Source: Sulfuritalea sp. (GTDB lineage Bacteria > Pseudomonadota > Gammaproteobacteria > Burkholderiales > Rhodocyclaceae). Taken from it: a DNA stretch of 64,000 nucleotides. Shown piece by piece: positions 46,974 to 56,292 of the stretch. The position numbers and the translations under genes were made by a program. Position 1 is the first letter of the stretch. Each line of letters opens with the position of its first letter. The DNA is taken from contig JADJUP010000052.1 of assembly GCA_016716965.1 (NCBI GenBank), positions 92,894-156,893 of the forward strand, read 5' to 3'. The notes below the pieces were generated by a model. That model ran no database searches. It worked only from the letters and a program-made list of their open reading frames with translations, and was not told the DNA's origin.

Positions 46974-48193
46974 CGCTGCTGGTTTCAAGAGTCGGCGCCG
47001 GCGCCACGGCAGCCGGCAGCATCCTCGCGGTGCGCGTCTGGCCGGCGCGCGACTACACGCGGGTGACGCTGGAGCATGACCGGCCGATCAGCTACAGCCA
47101 CCTGCTGGTAAAGGACCCGGAGCGACTGGTGGTGGACATCGAGGGCATCGAGTTCAATTCGGTGCTGCAGTCGCTGCCGGCCAAGATCATCGAAGCCGAT
47201 CCCTACATCAGGCTGATCCGCGCCGGACGCAACAAGCCGGGCGTGGTGCGTGTGGTGATCGAGCTCAAGGGCGAGGTCAAGCCCCAGGTCTTCGCGCTGA
47301 AGCCCGTGGGCGAATACGGCCACCGCCTGGTGCTCGACCTCTTTCCCGCCGAGCCGGTCGATCCGCTGATGGCGCTGCTGGAAAAGTCCGACGGGTCGGC
47401 CCCCAAGCCGGAGACCAAAGCGGCAGGCAAGGCCCCGGTCGAAGCCGAAAAGCCCGAACAGAAGCCCGATGTTGCCCGCATGGTCACCATCGTCCTCGAT
47501 CCCGGGCACGGTGGCGAGGATCCGGGCGCGATCGGTCGCGGCGGCAGCTACGAAAAGCACGTGACGCTCTCCGTGGCGCGCCGGCTCAAGGAAAAGATCG
47601 ATGCCACGCCGAACATGCGTTCCGTGCTGACGCGCGACGGCGACTATTTCATTCCTCTGAACCAGCGCGTGCAGAAGGCGCGCCGGGTGCAGGCCGACCT
47701 CTTCGTTTCGGTGCATGCCGATGCCTTCGTCAAACCGACGGCGCGCGGCTCCAGCGTCTTCGTTCTTTCGGAGACCGGCGCTTCCAGTTCGGCGGCGCGC
47801 TGGCTGGCGAACAAGGAGAATTCGGCCGACCTGGTCGGCGGGGTCAACCTGGGCGTCAAGGACCCTTACCTCGCACGCACCCTGCTGGACTTGTCGCAGA
47901 CCGCGACCATCAACGACAGCCTCAAGCTGGGCAAGGACGTGCTGGGCGAACTGGGCCGCATCAACACCCTGCACAAGGCCCACGTCGAGCAGGCCGGCTT
48001 CGCGGTGCTGAAGGCGCCCGACATCCCCTCGATCCTGATCGAAACCGCCTTCATCTCCAACCCGGAAGAAGAGAAGCGGCTCAACGACGAGGCCTACCAG
48101 GACCAGATGGCCGAGGCCATCCTGCGCGGCATCCGCCGCTACTTCGCGAAGAATCCGCCACTGGCCAAGTCGAAGCTGGCGCGGCTGGATTGA
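46928..48193 (+). CDS. amiC: N-acetylmuramoyl-L-alanine amidase AmiC
   Basis: A 421-residue protein. It starts MPRRREVLKFAAAGLTLLVS, an RR-type (Tat) signal. An AMIN domain (about 30-130) targets the septum, a linker follows (GSAPKPETKAAGKAPVEA), then the zinc amidase domain (VLDPGHGGEDPGAIGRGG, LFVSVHADAF, SILIETAFISNPEEE). It splits septal peptidoglycan between MurNAc and peptide. A 24-nt dispersed element forms the end of the signal region (SRVGAGATA). Confidence 0.95.
   Translation: MPRRREVLKFAAAGLTLLVSRVGAGATAAGSILAVRVWPARDYTRVTLEHDRPISYSHLLVKDPERLVVDIEGIEFNSVLQSLPAKIIEADPYIRLIRAGRNKPGVVRVVIELKGEVKPQVFALKPVGEYGHRLVLDLFPAEPVDPLMALLEKSDGSAPKPETKAAGKAPVEAEKPEQKPDVARMVTIVLDPGHGGEDPGAIGRGGSYEKHVTLSVARRLKEKIDATPNMRSVLTRDGDYFIPLNQRVQKARRVQADLFVSVHADAFVKPTARGSSVFVLSETGASSSAARWLANKENSADLVGGVNLGVKDPYLARTLLDLSQTATINDSLKLGKDVLGELGRINTLHKAHVEQAGFAVLKAPDIPSILIETAFISNPEEEKRLNDEAYQDQMAEAILRGIRRYFAKNPPLAKSKLARLD
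46987..47010 (+). repeat. 24-nt dispersed element in the amiC signal region
   Basis: AAGAGTCGGCGCCGGCGC then CACGGC. It encodes RVGAGATA. Confidence 0.75.
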
Positions 48194-48254
48194 TCAGCCC
48201 CGGAAGCCCTGCGGCCATGGCCCGGCAGGGGCCGGTGCCGCCCGCTCAGCTTGA

Positions 48255-48260
48255 TATAAT
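48255..48260 (+). promoter_or_regulatory. candidate -10 box upstream of ribF
   Basis: TATAAT within TTGATATAATCGCCCGC; no good -35 box at 16-18 nt. A family C repeat lies between it and ribF. Confidence 0.35.
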
Positions 48261-48315
48261 CGCCCGCTTTCCCTGCAGCCTCACTTTCACGCAGCAGTGA
48301 CACGGCATCCCTGAT

Positions 48316-48440
48316 GATGAAACGCGCGAAAAGCGAATTAAAGGCCCGCCCCTCCCATCCTCCCCTCGCGGGGAGGCTTCTGGTCAGCTCGCTTCGCTCG
48401 GCTATCACCAGTCGCTCCGAACGAGCTGTTTCACGCTAAT
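48316..48440 (+). repeat. intergenic repeat, family C (copy 3)
   Basis: It starts GATGAAACGCGCGAAAAGCG, has CCTCCCCTCGCGGGGAGG and GCTCGCTTCGCTCG, and ends TTTCACGCTAATT. It ends 4 nt before the ribF start, so its end takes the place of a ribosome binding site. Confidence 0.85.
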
Positions 48441-48444
48441 TCCC

Positions 48445-49389
48445 ATGCTGGTTTTTCGCGGTGTTCCCGAGCGGGCGACGACGTCCACGGTGCTTACCAT
48501 CGGCAATTTCGATGGCGTGCATCGCGGCCATCGCGCACTGCTTGCCGAATTGACGGCCAAGGCGCGCGAGCTTGCGCTGCCGGCGACGGTGCTGACCTTC
48601 GAGCCGCACCCGCGCGAATTGTTCGCGCCAGACCAGGCGCCACCTCGCCTGGCCAGCATGCGCGACAAGATCGAACTGCTGGCCGAGGCCGGCGTCGATC
48701 GCGTGCATGTCTGCCGTTTCGACCGCAAGCTGGCCGCGCTCACCGGCGAGCAGTTCATCGAGCAGATCCTGGTGCGGGGCCTGTCGGTCAGGCACCTGAT
48801 CATCGGCGACGACTTCCGCTTCGGCAAGGCGCGTGGCGGCGATTTCGCGATGCTGCAGCGTGCAGGGCAGGAACACCGTTTCGTGGTCGAGGCGATGCAC
48901 ACGGTCGATCTCGGCGGCATCCGGGTTTCCAGTTCGGCCGTGCGCGAGGCGCTGGCCGCCGGTGACATCGAGCATGCCGAGCAACTGCTCGGGCGCGCTT
49001 TCGTCATCGCCGGCCGCGTCATGGACGGCAAGAAGATCGGCCGCACCATCGGCTTTCCGACCGCCAACATCCAGGTCAAGCGCAAGCGCCTGCCCTTGTC
49101 CGGCGTGTTCGCCGTGACCGTCTCGGGCATAGACGCGCAGCCCCTGCCCGGCGCCGCCAACATCGGCGTGCGGCCGACCATTGCCGAAGGCCTCAAGCCG
49201 GTGCTCGAAGTGCATCTGCTGGATTTCGACCGCGACATCTACGGCCGCCATGTCGACGTGAATTTCCTGCACAAGCTGCGCAGCGAGGCCAGGTTCGACT
49301 CCCTCGATGCACTCAAGGCCCAGATCGCCCGCGACGTCGCAGACGTGCGCGCTTTTTTTACGCTAAACGACGGCAGGACCCATGGCTGA
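48445..49389 (+). CDS. ribF: bifunctional riboflavin kinase / FAD synthetase
   Basis: A 314-residue protein. The N-terminal FAD synthetase has TIGNFDGVHRGHRAL and IIGDDFRFGKARGGD. The C-terminal kinase has GRTIGFPTANIQV and GVFAVTVSG. It makes FMN and FAD in the cytoplasm. It starts the ribF-ileS-lspA-fkpB-ispH run; overlap with ileS is 8 nt. The usual AGGAGG is not evident because repeat C abuts the start. Confidence 0.95.
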   Translation: MLVFRGVPERATTSTVLTIGNFDGVHRGHRALLAELTAKARELALPATVLTFEPHPRELFAPDQAPPRLASMRDKIELLAEAGVDRVHVCRFDRKLAALTGEQFIEQILVRGLSVRHLIIGDDFRFGKARGGDFAMLQRAGQEHRFVVEAMHTVDLGGIRVSSSAVREALAAGDIEHAEQLLGRAFVIAGRVMDGKKIGRTIGFPTANIQVKRKRLPLSGVFAVTVSGIDAQPLPGAANIGVRPTIAEGLKPVLEVHLLDFDRDIYGRHVDVNFLHKLRSEARFDSLDALKAQIARDVADVRAFFTLNDGRTHG

Positions 49390-52263
49390 TTACCGCAAGA
49401 CCCTCAACATGCCCGACACGGCGTTTCCGATGCGCGGCGACCTCGCCAAGCGGGAACCGGGCTGGATCGCCCAGTGGCAGGAGCAGAAGCTGTACCAGAA
49501 GATTCGCGCCGCCGCCAAGGGCCGCCCGCGTTTCGTCCTCCACGACGGCCCGCCCTATGCCAATGGCGACATCCACATCGGCCACGCGGTGAACAAGATC
49601 CTCAAGGACATCATCGTCCGTTCCAAGACGCTGGCCGGCTTCGACGCGCCCTATGTGCCGGGCTGGGACTGCCACGGCCTGCCGATCGAACACCAGATCG
49701 AAAAGGCCCACGGCAAGCACCTGCCGGCCGACAAGGCGCGCGAGTTGTGCCGCAGCTTCGCCGCCGAACAGGTGGAGCGGCAGAAGAAGGACTTCATCCG
49801 CCTCGGCGTGCTCGGCGACTGGGGCAATCCCTACCTGACCATGGCCTTTCGCAACGAGGCCGACGAGATCCGCGCGGTGGGCGAGCTCTACCAGCGCGGC
49901 TACCTGTTCAAGGGGTTGAAGCCGGTCAACTGGTGTTTCGACTGCGGCTCGGCGCTGGCCGAGGCCGAGGTCGAATACCAGGACAAGAAGTCGCCGGCGA
50001 TCGACGTCGGCTTTCGCCTGGCCGACGGCGAGCGCCAGCGCGTGGCCCATGCCTTCGGCATCGCGGCGCTGCCCGAGGGCGACTGCTGGACGGTGATCTG
50101 GACCACCACGCCGTGGACCATCCCGTCCAACCAGGCGCTCAACATGCATCCGGAATTCACCTACGAACTGGTGAAGACGGCGCGCGGCTGCATCATCCTC
50201 GCCGCCGAACTGCGCGGCGCGGCATTGCAGCGCTTCGGCCTCGACGGCGAGGTGCTGGGCGCCTGCCAGGGCGCGGCGCTGGCCCAGGTGGCCTTCCGCC
50301 ATCCCTTCTATGATCGCGCTTCGCCCGTGTATCTGGGCGACTACGTCACGCTCGACGCCGGCACCGGCATCGTCCATAGCGCGCCGGCCTATGGCCTGGA
50401 GGACTACGACTCCTGCAAGAAGCACGGCATGCACAACGACGAAATCCTGACCCCGGTGCAGGGCGACGGCGTGTTCGCCGCCAGCCTGCCCTTCTTCGGC
50501 GGCATGTTCGTCTGGAAGGCCAATCCGGTCATCATCGAGAAGCTGGCCGAGGTCGGCGCGCTGTTCGCCAGCAGCGAGATCACGCACAGCTACATGCATT
50601 GCTGGCGCCACAAGACGCCGATAATTTACCGAGCTACCGTACAGTGGTTTGTAGGTATGGATCGCGTAGTCGACTCTGCTGCCGCTGATATCGCAGGTGA
50701 CGGCAATCCCCCCGACCCCCTTTCCGGGAAAGGGGGCGATGGTGTCAGGTCGCCTGCGGCGACACCGAGGACGCTGCGCGACAAGGCGCTGGCCGCCGTC
50801 GAAGCGACGACCTTCTATCCCGACTGGGGCAAGGCGCGGCTGCACGCGATGATCGCCAACCGGCCCGACTGGTGCGTTTCGCGCCAGCGCAACTGGGGCG
50901 TGCCGATTCCCTTCTTCCTGCACAAGGAAAGCGGCGAGCCGCATCCGCGCACGCTGGAACTGCTGGAGGCCGTGGCGCGGAAGATCGAAAAAGAGGGCAT
51001 CGACGCCTGGTTCAAGCTCGATGCGGCCGAACTGCTTGGGCGACGAAGCCGCGAACTACGACAAGATGCGCGACACGCTCGATGTCTGGTTCGATTCCGG
51101 CACCACGCACAAGACGGTCTTGCGCGGCTCGCATGCGGCGGAAAGCACTTACCCGGCCGACCTCTACCTCGAAGGCTCGGACCAGCATCGCGGCTGGTTC
51201 CATTCGTCCTTGCTGACCGGCGCCGCGATCGACGGCCGCGCGCCCTACAAGGCGCTGCTGACGCATGGCTTCGTGGTCGACGGCAAGGGCATGAAGATGT
51301 CCAAGTCGAAGGGCAACGTCGTCGCGCCGCAGAAGATTTCCGACACGCTGGGCGCCGAAATCCTGCGCCTGTGGGTGGCCAGCACCGATTACTCGGGCGA
51401 GTTGTCGATCGACGAAAAGACCATCCTGCCGCGCGTGGTCGAGGTCTATCGCCGCCTGCGCAACACGCTGCGCTTCCTGCTTGCCAACACCGCCGACTTC
51501 GATCCGGCGACGCAGATGCTGCCGCCCACAGAATGGCTGGAATCCGACCGCTACGCGCTGGCCCTGACGCGGGCTTTGCAGACACAGTGCGGCCGACTAC
51601 GCGCGCTTCGGAGTTCCACAAGGTGGTGCAGGGCCTGATGAACTTTTGTTCGGAAGACCTCGGTGCCTTCTACCTCGACATCCTCAAGGACCGGCTGTAC
51701 ACCGCCGCGGAAAACTCCCGCGCCCGGCGCTCGGCGCAGAGCGCGCTGTGGCATATCCTGCAAACCGTGACGCGACTCATGGCGCCGGTGCTCAGCTTCA
51801 CCGCCGAGGAAATCTGGACCACGCTGAAGCAGGGCGACAGCGTGATGCTGTCCACCTGGCACGAACTGCCCCAACAGGCCGAGGAGTCGGCGCTGGTGGC
51901 ACGGTGGCAGGCGATACGCGCGCTGCGTGCCGACGTCGCCCGGGTGCTCGAAGAACTGCGCTCGGCCGGCAAGATCGGCTCCTCGCTGCAGGCCGAAGTC
52001 AGCCTGAGCGTCGCGCCGGAAATCTACGACCTGTTGGCGTCGTTGGGTGAGGATCTGAAGTTCGTCTTCATCTGCTCCAAGGTGACCATTGAAAGAGTCG
52101 GCGCCGGCGACACGGCGATATCGGCGACGCCCAGCCCCACGCCAAGTGCGGGCGTTGCTGGCACTGGCGCGAGGACGTCGGCCGCGATACCGAGCATCCT
52201 GAACTTTGCGGACGCTGCACGTCCAACCTGTTCGGCGCCGGCGAGGCGCGCCAGATTGCCTAG
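49382..52263 (+). CDS. ileS: isoleucine-tRNA ligase (several one-base indels)
   Basis: A class I synthetase of about 959 residues once indels are corrected. HIGH motif in NGDIHIGHAVNKILKD, editing domain WTTTPWTIPSNQ, KMSKS in GKGMKMSKSKGNVV and a C-terminal zinc finger (KCGRCWHW ... CGRCTSN). Frame breaks: extra T near 51036, extra G near 51591, extra G near 51610, missing C at 52135-52138. These are most likely sequence errors, since the enzyme is essential. It also carries an in-frame hairpin insertion (50689-50771) and a 24-nt element (52093). Confidence 0.92.
50689..50771 (+). repeat. hairpin repeat inserted in frame in ileS
   Basis: A perfect 21-nt palindrome (CCCCCTTTCC-G-GGAAAGGGGG, 50716-50736) is followed by GTCGCC-TGC-GGCGAC inside a GGTGTC/GACACC stem. 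It adds about 28 residues (GNPPDPLSGKGGDGV and neighbours) in a variable loop before LRDKALAAVEAT. It resembles the intergenic hairpin repeats. Confidence 0.75.
52093..52116 (+). repeat. 24-nt dispersed element in ileS
   Basis: AAGAGTCGGCGCCGGCGA then CACGGC. It encodes RVGAGDTA just before the zinc finger. A weaker match is at 51883-51905. Confidence 0.75.
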
Positions 52264-52739
52264 GCTGGCTGGCTGGCTGGCGCTGGCGACTTTCGTGGTG
52301 CTGCTCGACCAGGCAAGCAAGGCCTGGGTGTTGGGGAGTTTTCGCCTCATGGAGAGCCTGAGCGTAACCTCGTTCTTCAACCTCGTGCTGGTCTATAACT
52401 CGGGCGCCGCCTTCAGCTTCCTCGCCGGCGCCGGCGGCTGGCAGAAGTGGTTCTTCGTCGCTCTCGCGTTGGGCATATCCGCCTGGCTGCTGAGCATGCT
52501 GCGCCACCATGCGCAGGAGCGCTTGCTGCCGACTCCTGTCGCTGATCCTGGGCGGCGCGATCGGGAATGTGATCGACCGCCTGCGCTTCGACGCCGTGGT
52601 CGACTTCCTCGACTTTCACCTGGCGGGCTATCATTGGCCGGCCTTCAACGTGGCCGATTCGGCCATCACCGTCGGCGTGGTGCTGATGCTCTGGCATCAG
52701 TTCCGCTACGGCAAGGAAACTGAAACGGGCACCCCATGA
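52256..52739 (+). CDS. lspA: lipoprotein signal peptidase (one frameshift near 52532)
   Basis: A protein of about 160 residues with four membrane segments. The conserved pieces are LLDQASKAWV, VYNSGAAFSFL, GNVIDRLRFDAVVDFLDFH and FNVADSAIT, the last two holding the catalytic Asp pair. It removes prolipoprotein signal peptides in the inner membrane. An extra base near 52532 splits the frame. The start is uncertain: a TTG at 52256 overlaps the ileS stop. Confidence 0.9.
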
Positions 52740-53167
52740 CCGAGACCGTACGCGCCGGCAACCTGATCACCCTGCACTACCGAGTCGCCACCGGCGACGA
52801 CACGGAACTGGTGAGCACTTTCGATTCGACGCCAGCGACGCTGCAGCTCGGCAGCGGCGAACTGGCGCCGACGCTGGAGCACTGCCTGATCGGCGTCAAT
52901 GTCGGCGAACGCCACGTGTTCCTGCTCGATGCCGACCAGGCCTTCGGCGCACACAATCCGCAACTGACCCAGCGCATGGCGCGCTCGGCGCTGCCGCCCG
53001 ACTCAAGCCCCGAATTGCACGGCCTGATCCAGTTCGCTGCACCCAACGGCGATAAATTCACCGGCATCGTGCGCGAACTGGATGACGAAGCGGTGCTGGT
53101 CGATTTCAACCATCCGCTGGCGGGCAAGCCGGTGCGCTTCGAAGTCGAAATCATCGGAATACTGTGA
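52736..53167 (+). CDS. fkpB: FKBP-type peptidyl-prolyl isomerase, SlpA type
   Basis: A protein of 143 residues, short FKBP with the IF-domain insertion. LHYRVATGDDTELVSTFDST, LIGVNVGERHVFLLDADQAF and VDFNHPLAGKPVRFEVEI are the SlpA signatures. It is a cytoplasmic folding helper. 4-nt overlap with lspA and TGATG overlap with ispH. Confidence 0.95.
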   Translation: MTETVRAGNLITLHYRVATGDDTELVSTFDSTPATLQLGSGELAPTLEHCLIGVNVGERHVFLLDADQAFGAHNPQLTQRMARSALPPDSSPELHGLIQFAAPNGDKFTGIVRELDDEAVLVDFNHPLAGKPVRFEVEIIGIL

Positions 53168-54098
53168 TGCAAATCCTTCTCGCCAACCCCCGTGGTTTCT
53201 GCGCCGGCGTCGAGCGCGCGATTTCCATCGTCGAGCGCGCGCTGGAAAAGTTCGGCGCGCCGATCTATGTCCGCCATGAAGTGGTGCACAACCGCTACGT
53301 GGTCGATGGCCTCAAGGCCAAGGGCGCCGTCTTCGTCGAAGACCTCGACGAGGTGCCGGACGGCGCAACGGTGATCTTCAGCGCCCATGGCGTGCCGCAG
53401 TCGGTGCGCATCGAGGCCGAAAAGCGCGGCCTCAAGGTGTTCGACGCCACCTGCCCGCTGGTGACCAAGGTGCACCTGGAAGTGGCGCGCCTGCACAAGC
53501 AGGGCTACGAGATCGTGATGATCGGCCACAAGGGCCACCCCGAAGTGGAAGGCACCATGGGCCAGGCCACCGGCCGCATGTACCTGGTGGAAAACGTCGA
53601 TGACGTCGCCTCGCTGGAAGTCGGCGCTGGCGGTACGGCGCCGCTGGCCTACGTCACGCAAACCACCCTGTCGGTCGATGACGCACGGATGATCGTGCGC
53701 GCGCTGACGGACCGCTTTCCGAAGATCGTCGGGCCGCGCAAGGACGACATCTGCTACGCCACCCAGAACCGTCAGGATGCCGTGAAGGCGATGGCCGGCA
53801 AGGTCGATGTGGTCATCGTGGTCGGCTCGAAGAACAGTTCAATTCCAACCGCCTGCGCGAGGTCGCGGCGATCGGCGGTATTTCGGCCTACCTGGTCGAT
53901 GGCGCGGACCAGATCGACGGCGCCTGGCTGGCGGGTAAGGCGCGGATCGGTGTAACGGCGGGCGCATCCGCGCCCGAGGTGCTGGTCAATGGCGTGGTGG
54001 AACGGTTGCGCGCCCTGGGTGCAGGCAGCATCGAGACCCTCTCGGGCGTCGAGGAGAACGTCAATTTCCCCTTGCCGAAGGAATTGCTGGCCGGATAA
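53167..54098 (+). CDS. ispH: 4-hydroxy-3-methylbut-2-enyl diphosphate reductase (one frameshift near 53840)
   Basis: A protein of about 310 residues. Cluster cysteines are in NPRGFCAGVERAI, DATCPLVTK and DDICYATQNRQ. It makes IPP and DMAPP in the last step of the MEP pathway. A missing C after 53840 (in AAGAACAGTTC) breaks the frame; restored, it continues as NRLREVAAIGG to NFPLPKELLAG. A 24-nt dispersed element encodes EVGAGGTA in the middle of the gene. Confidence 0.93.
53616..53639 (+). repeat. 24-nt dispersed element in ispH
   Basis: GGAAGTCGGCGCTGGCGG then TACGGC. It encodes EVGAGGTA. Confidence 0.7.
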
Positions 54099-54127
54099 GC
54101 GCCACCGGCGGGAGACCGCCCGCCACG

Positions 54128-54157
54128 TTGCCACGCGTTGTGGCCAGCAGGTATAAT
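54128..54157 (+). promoter_or_regulatory. promoter of tRNA-Thr
   Basis: TTGCCA (54128-54133), 18-nt spacer, TATAAT (54152-54157), 17 nt before the tRNA. Confidence 0.65.
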
Positions 54158-54174
54158 TCGCGGCCTTTCAGGAC

Positions 54175-54250
<76 letters not shown>

Positions 54251-54258
54251 GCAATACC

Positions 54259-54295
54259 AAGGCCTCACAGGGTTTCCGACCTTCGAGGCCTTTTC
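54259..54295 (+). terminator. terminator after tRNA-Thr
   Basis: AAGGCCTC pairs with GAGGCCTT across 18 nt and is followed by Ts. Confidence 0.7.
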
Positions 54296-54299
54296 ATTT

Positions 54300-54582
54300 G
54301 GCACACTGGCGGCACAGTGCCGGCCAGCAATGAGCAGCAAAATCAATCCTTCAAGTTCGCGCCTGGCACAACCGGCCGGCCCGCCGTTTTTCTGTGGATA
54401 AGTCGCGTTATTTGGGGCTTGATGTTCCGCCAGTGTGCCGCACGTTTGTTGAGATATGCGAAAACATCAATGAAACAGCGTTGTAAGTGAAATAGCCTAC
54501 AGATTGCAATTCTGTTGTTGCAATCTATTGCCCCTTGTTTTAATCTGTTGCTATCAGTCCTGCATAACCAACGGGGGCAATC
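54300..54582. promoter_or_regulatory. left end of the integrative element: inverted-repeat sites upstream of the integrase
   Basis: 283 nt, AT-richer than the chromosome, no gene. Two inverted repeats stand out: GGCACACTGGCGG (54300-54312) with CCGCCAGTGTGCC (54427-54439), and AGATTGCAA (54501-54509) with TTGCAATCT (54518-54526). They could be integrase arm sites or operators (inference). Confidence 0.55.
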
Positions 54583-55729
54583 ATGGCAACAGTTCAAAAG
54601 CGCAAGAACGACGACGGCTCGACCAGCTACCGCGTGATGGTTCGCCTCAAGGGGCATCCGACCGCGACCGCGACATTTGACCGCCTAACCGATGCCCGCG
54701 AGTGGGGATCGAAAACCGAGCGGGATATGAAGGCCGGTCGCTACTTCAGCGCCGCCAAGCTGAAGACCCTGGGCGAGCTTTTCGACAAGTACGCCGTTGC
54801 CGCCGCGCCGCGCCTCAAGTCATGGAACGAGGTTAAGCGCCAGCTTGACTGGTGGCGAACGAAGGCCGGGGCGGAAATGCTCGACGCCATCACGCCGGCC
54901 AGAATCGCGGAATGGCGGGATGAACTGCTTGCCACTCCGAAACAACGCGGGGGCGGGCAGCGTACCGGGGCGGACGTGAATCGCACCATTGCCGCGCTGT
55001 CGTCGGCCATGAGCTACGCCGTCAAGGAATTGGGCTGGATTGAGCGCAATCCGTGCGAGCGCGTGACCAAGACAAAAGAGGCCGGGGGCCGTGTGCGGTT
55101 CCTGAGTGATGACGAGTTGCCACGCTTGCTGGATGCCGTGCGCGCATCGTCGCATTCTGACCTGCTGCCCGCTGTCCTGCTGGCACTGACGACCGGAGCG
55201 CGCAAGGGGGAGATTCTCGGACTGCGCTGGTCGCAAATCGACTTCAAGCGCCGCGCCATCACGCTGCACCAAGGCGAGACAAAGAACAACGCCGGCCGCG
55301 CCCTGCCGCTGTCGGGTGAAATCGTGGAACTGCTGAAGGCCCGCAACAAGGTGCGCCAGATTGACGACGACCGCGTTTTTCCGCCGCCAGCGGATTGCAA
55401 GGAACTGGAATTGCGCGAGCCGTGGAAGGCCGCGCTTGTGCTGGCAGGGTATCGACGTGCGCAAGGCAACGCGCAAGGGGCGCAGCAAGGTTGCCGCCAA
55501 CGACGAAGCGCCGCCCGTGATGACTTCGGATTTTCGCTGGCACGACCTGCGCCATACCGCCGCCAGCTACCTGACGATGGCGGGAGTATCGGCAATCGAG
55601 GTAGCCCGCGTGCTAGGCCACAAGACGCTCGCCATGAGCCTGCGCTATTCGCACCTTGCGCCCGACCGCGTGACCGAGCTAGGGGACAAGCTGGCCGCAC
55701 GCATGGGCGTGGCAGGGGGTACGAAGTGA
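54583..55729 (+). CDS. tyrosine-type integrase (one frameshift near 55448)
   Basis: A protein of about 381 residues. The N-terminus is ATVQKRKNDDGSTSYRVMVR (Arm-type domain). The catalytic domain has LTTGARKGEILGLRW (Arg), HDLRHTAASYLTMAG (His-x-x-Arg) and LGHKTLAMSLRYSHL (His, Tyr). An extra base near 55447-55450 puts the last third in another frame. It would integrate the following element at the tRNA. Whether the break is real is unknown. Confidence 0.88.
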
Positions 55730-56280
55730 ACAATCTGCTACTTGCCATCATCGCGCAAGCCCATGAGCAGAATTGGTGCACTGAACCCTACTGCACCACC
55801 TGTGGTTCGCTCGACTATCGGAACAAGTTGAAGGAATTGGCGGGAGACCTGGGAGGGCCGTTGGCGAATGCTCTTGAAGAAATCGGCATCGTGGAACTTA
55901 TTGCGCTGCCGAACTGGCGCGGTGCGCTAGAGCTTGCATTTAACTCCCTGCCCTTGGGACGTTTGCAGGCGGAGGGCGCATTGCGGCGATGGTTGCCCGA
56001 GCTATCTAACCACGCAGATTTTGCAGACCACGTTCTATTTCGCATCGTCCGCTACTTACCGTCCGCAAGCGAACTCAAAGCTGAGTGGATAAATGCGTGC
56101 CTGGATATCGTGGCGAAGACAAAGAACCATTCGCTGGTTGAGACATTGATTCTGGTGCTGGAATGCAAAGCTCTCGAATACCCCGCCCTCATCGACGCGG
56201 CGACCGCGCACGCGAGTACCTCCCGGCAGATGCGGCGAGTGCTGAACAACAAGTGCGGAACGAACTACAAGTTGGATTAA
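55726..56280 (+). CDS. hypothetical protein of the integrative element
   Basis: A 184-residue protein. The GTG at 55726 overlaps the integrase stop. CTEPYCTTCGS near the N-terminus could bind a metal; the rest looks helical (LPSASELKAEWINACLDIVA). I do not recognise the family. It has lower GC than chromosomal genes. Confidence 0.65.
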   Translation: MNNLLLAIIAQAHEQNWCTEPYCTTCGSLDYRNKLKELAGDLGGPLANALEEIGIVELIALPNWRGALELAFNSLPLGRLQAEGALRRWLPELSNHADFADHVLFRIVRYLPSASELKAEWINACLDIVAKTKNHSLVETLILVLECKALEYPALIDAATAHASTSRQMRRVLNNKCGTNYKLD

Positions 56281-56292
56281 GCGGGTGAATAG

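Noticed and set aside
51883..51905. Further copy of the 24-nt element in ileS
   Set aside because: The match GGAGTCGGCGCTGGTGGCAC is good, but the residues (ESALVARWQAIRALR) fit the normal IleS helix, so it may be chance.
54583..56280. Single 565-residue protein joining integrase and the following gene
   Set aside because: It arises only because the integrase indel shifts into the frame of the next gene; the catalytic end of the integrase is in the other frame.
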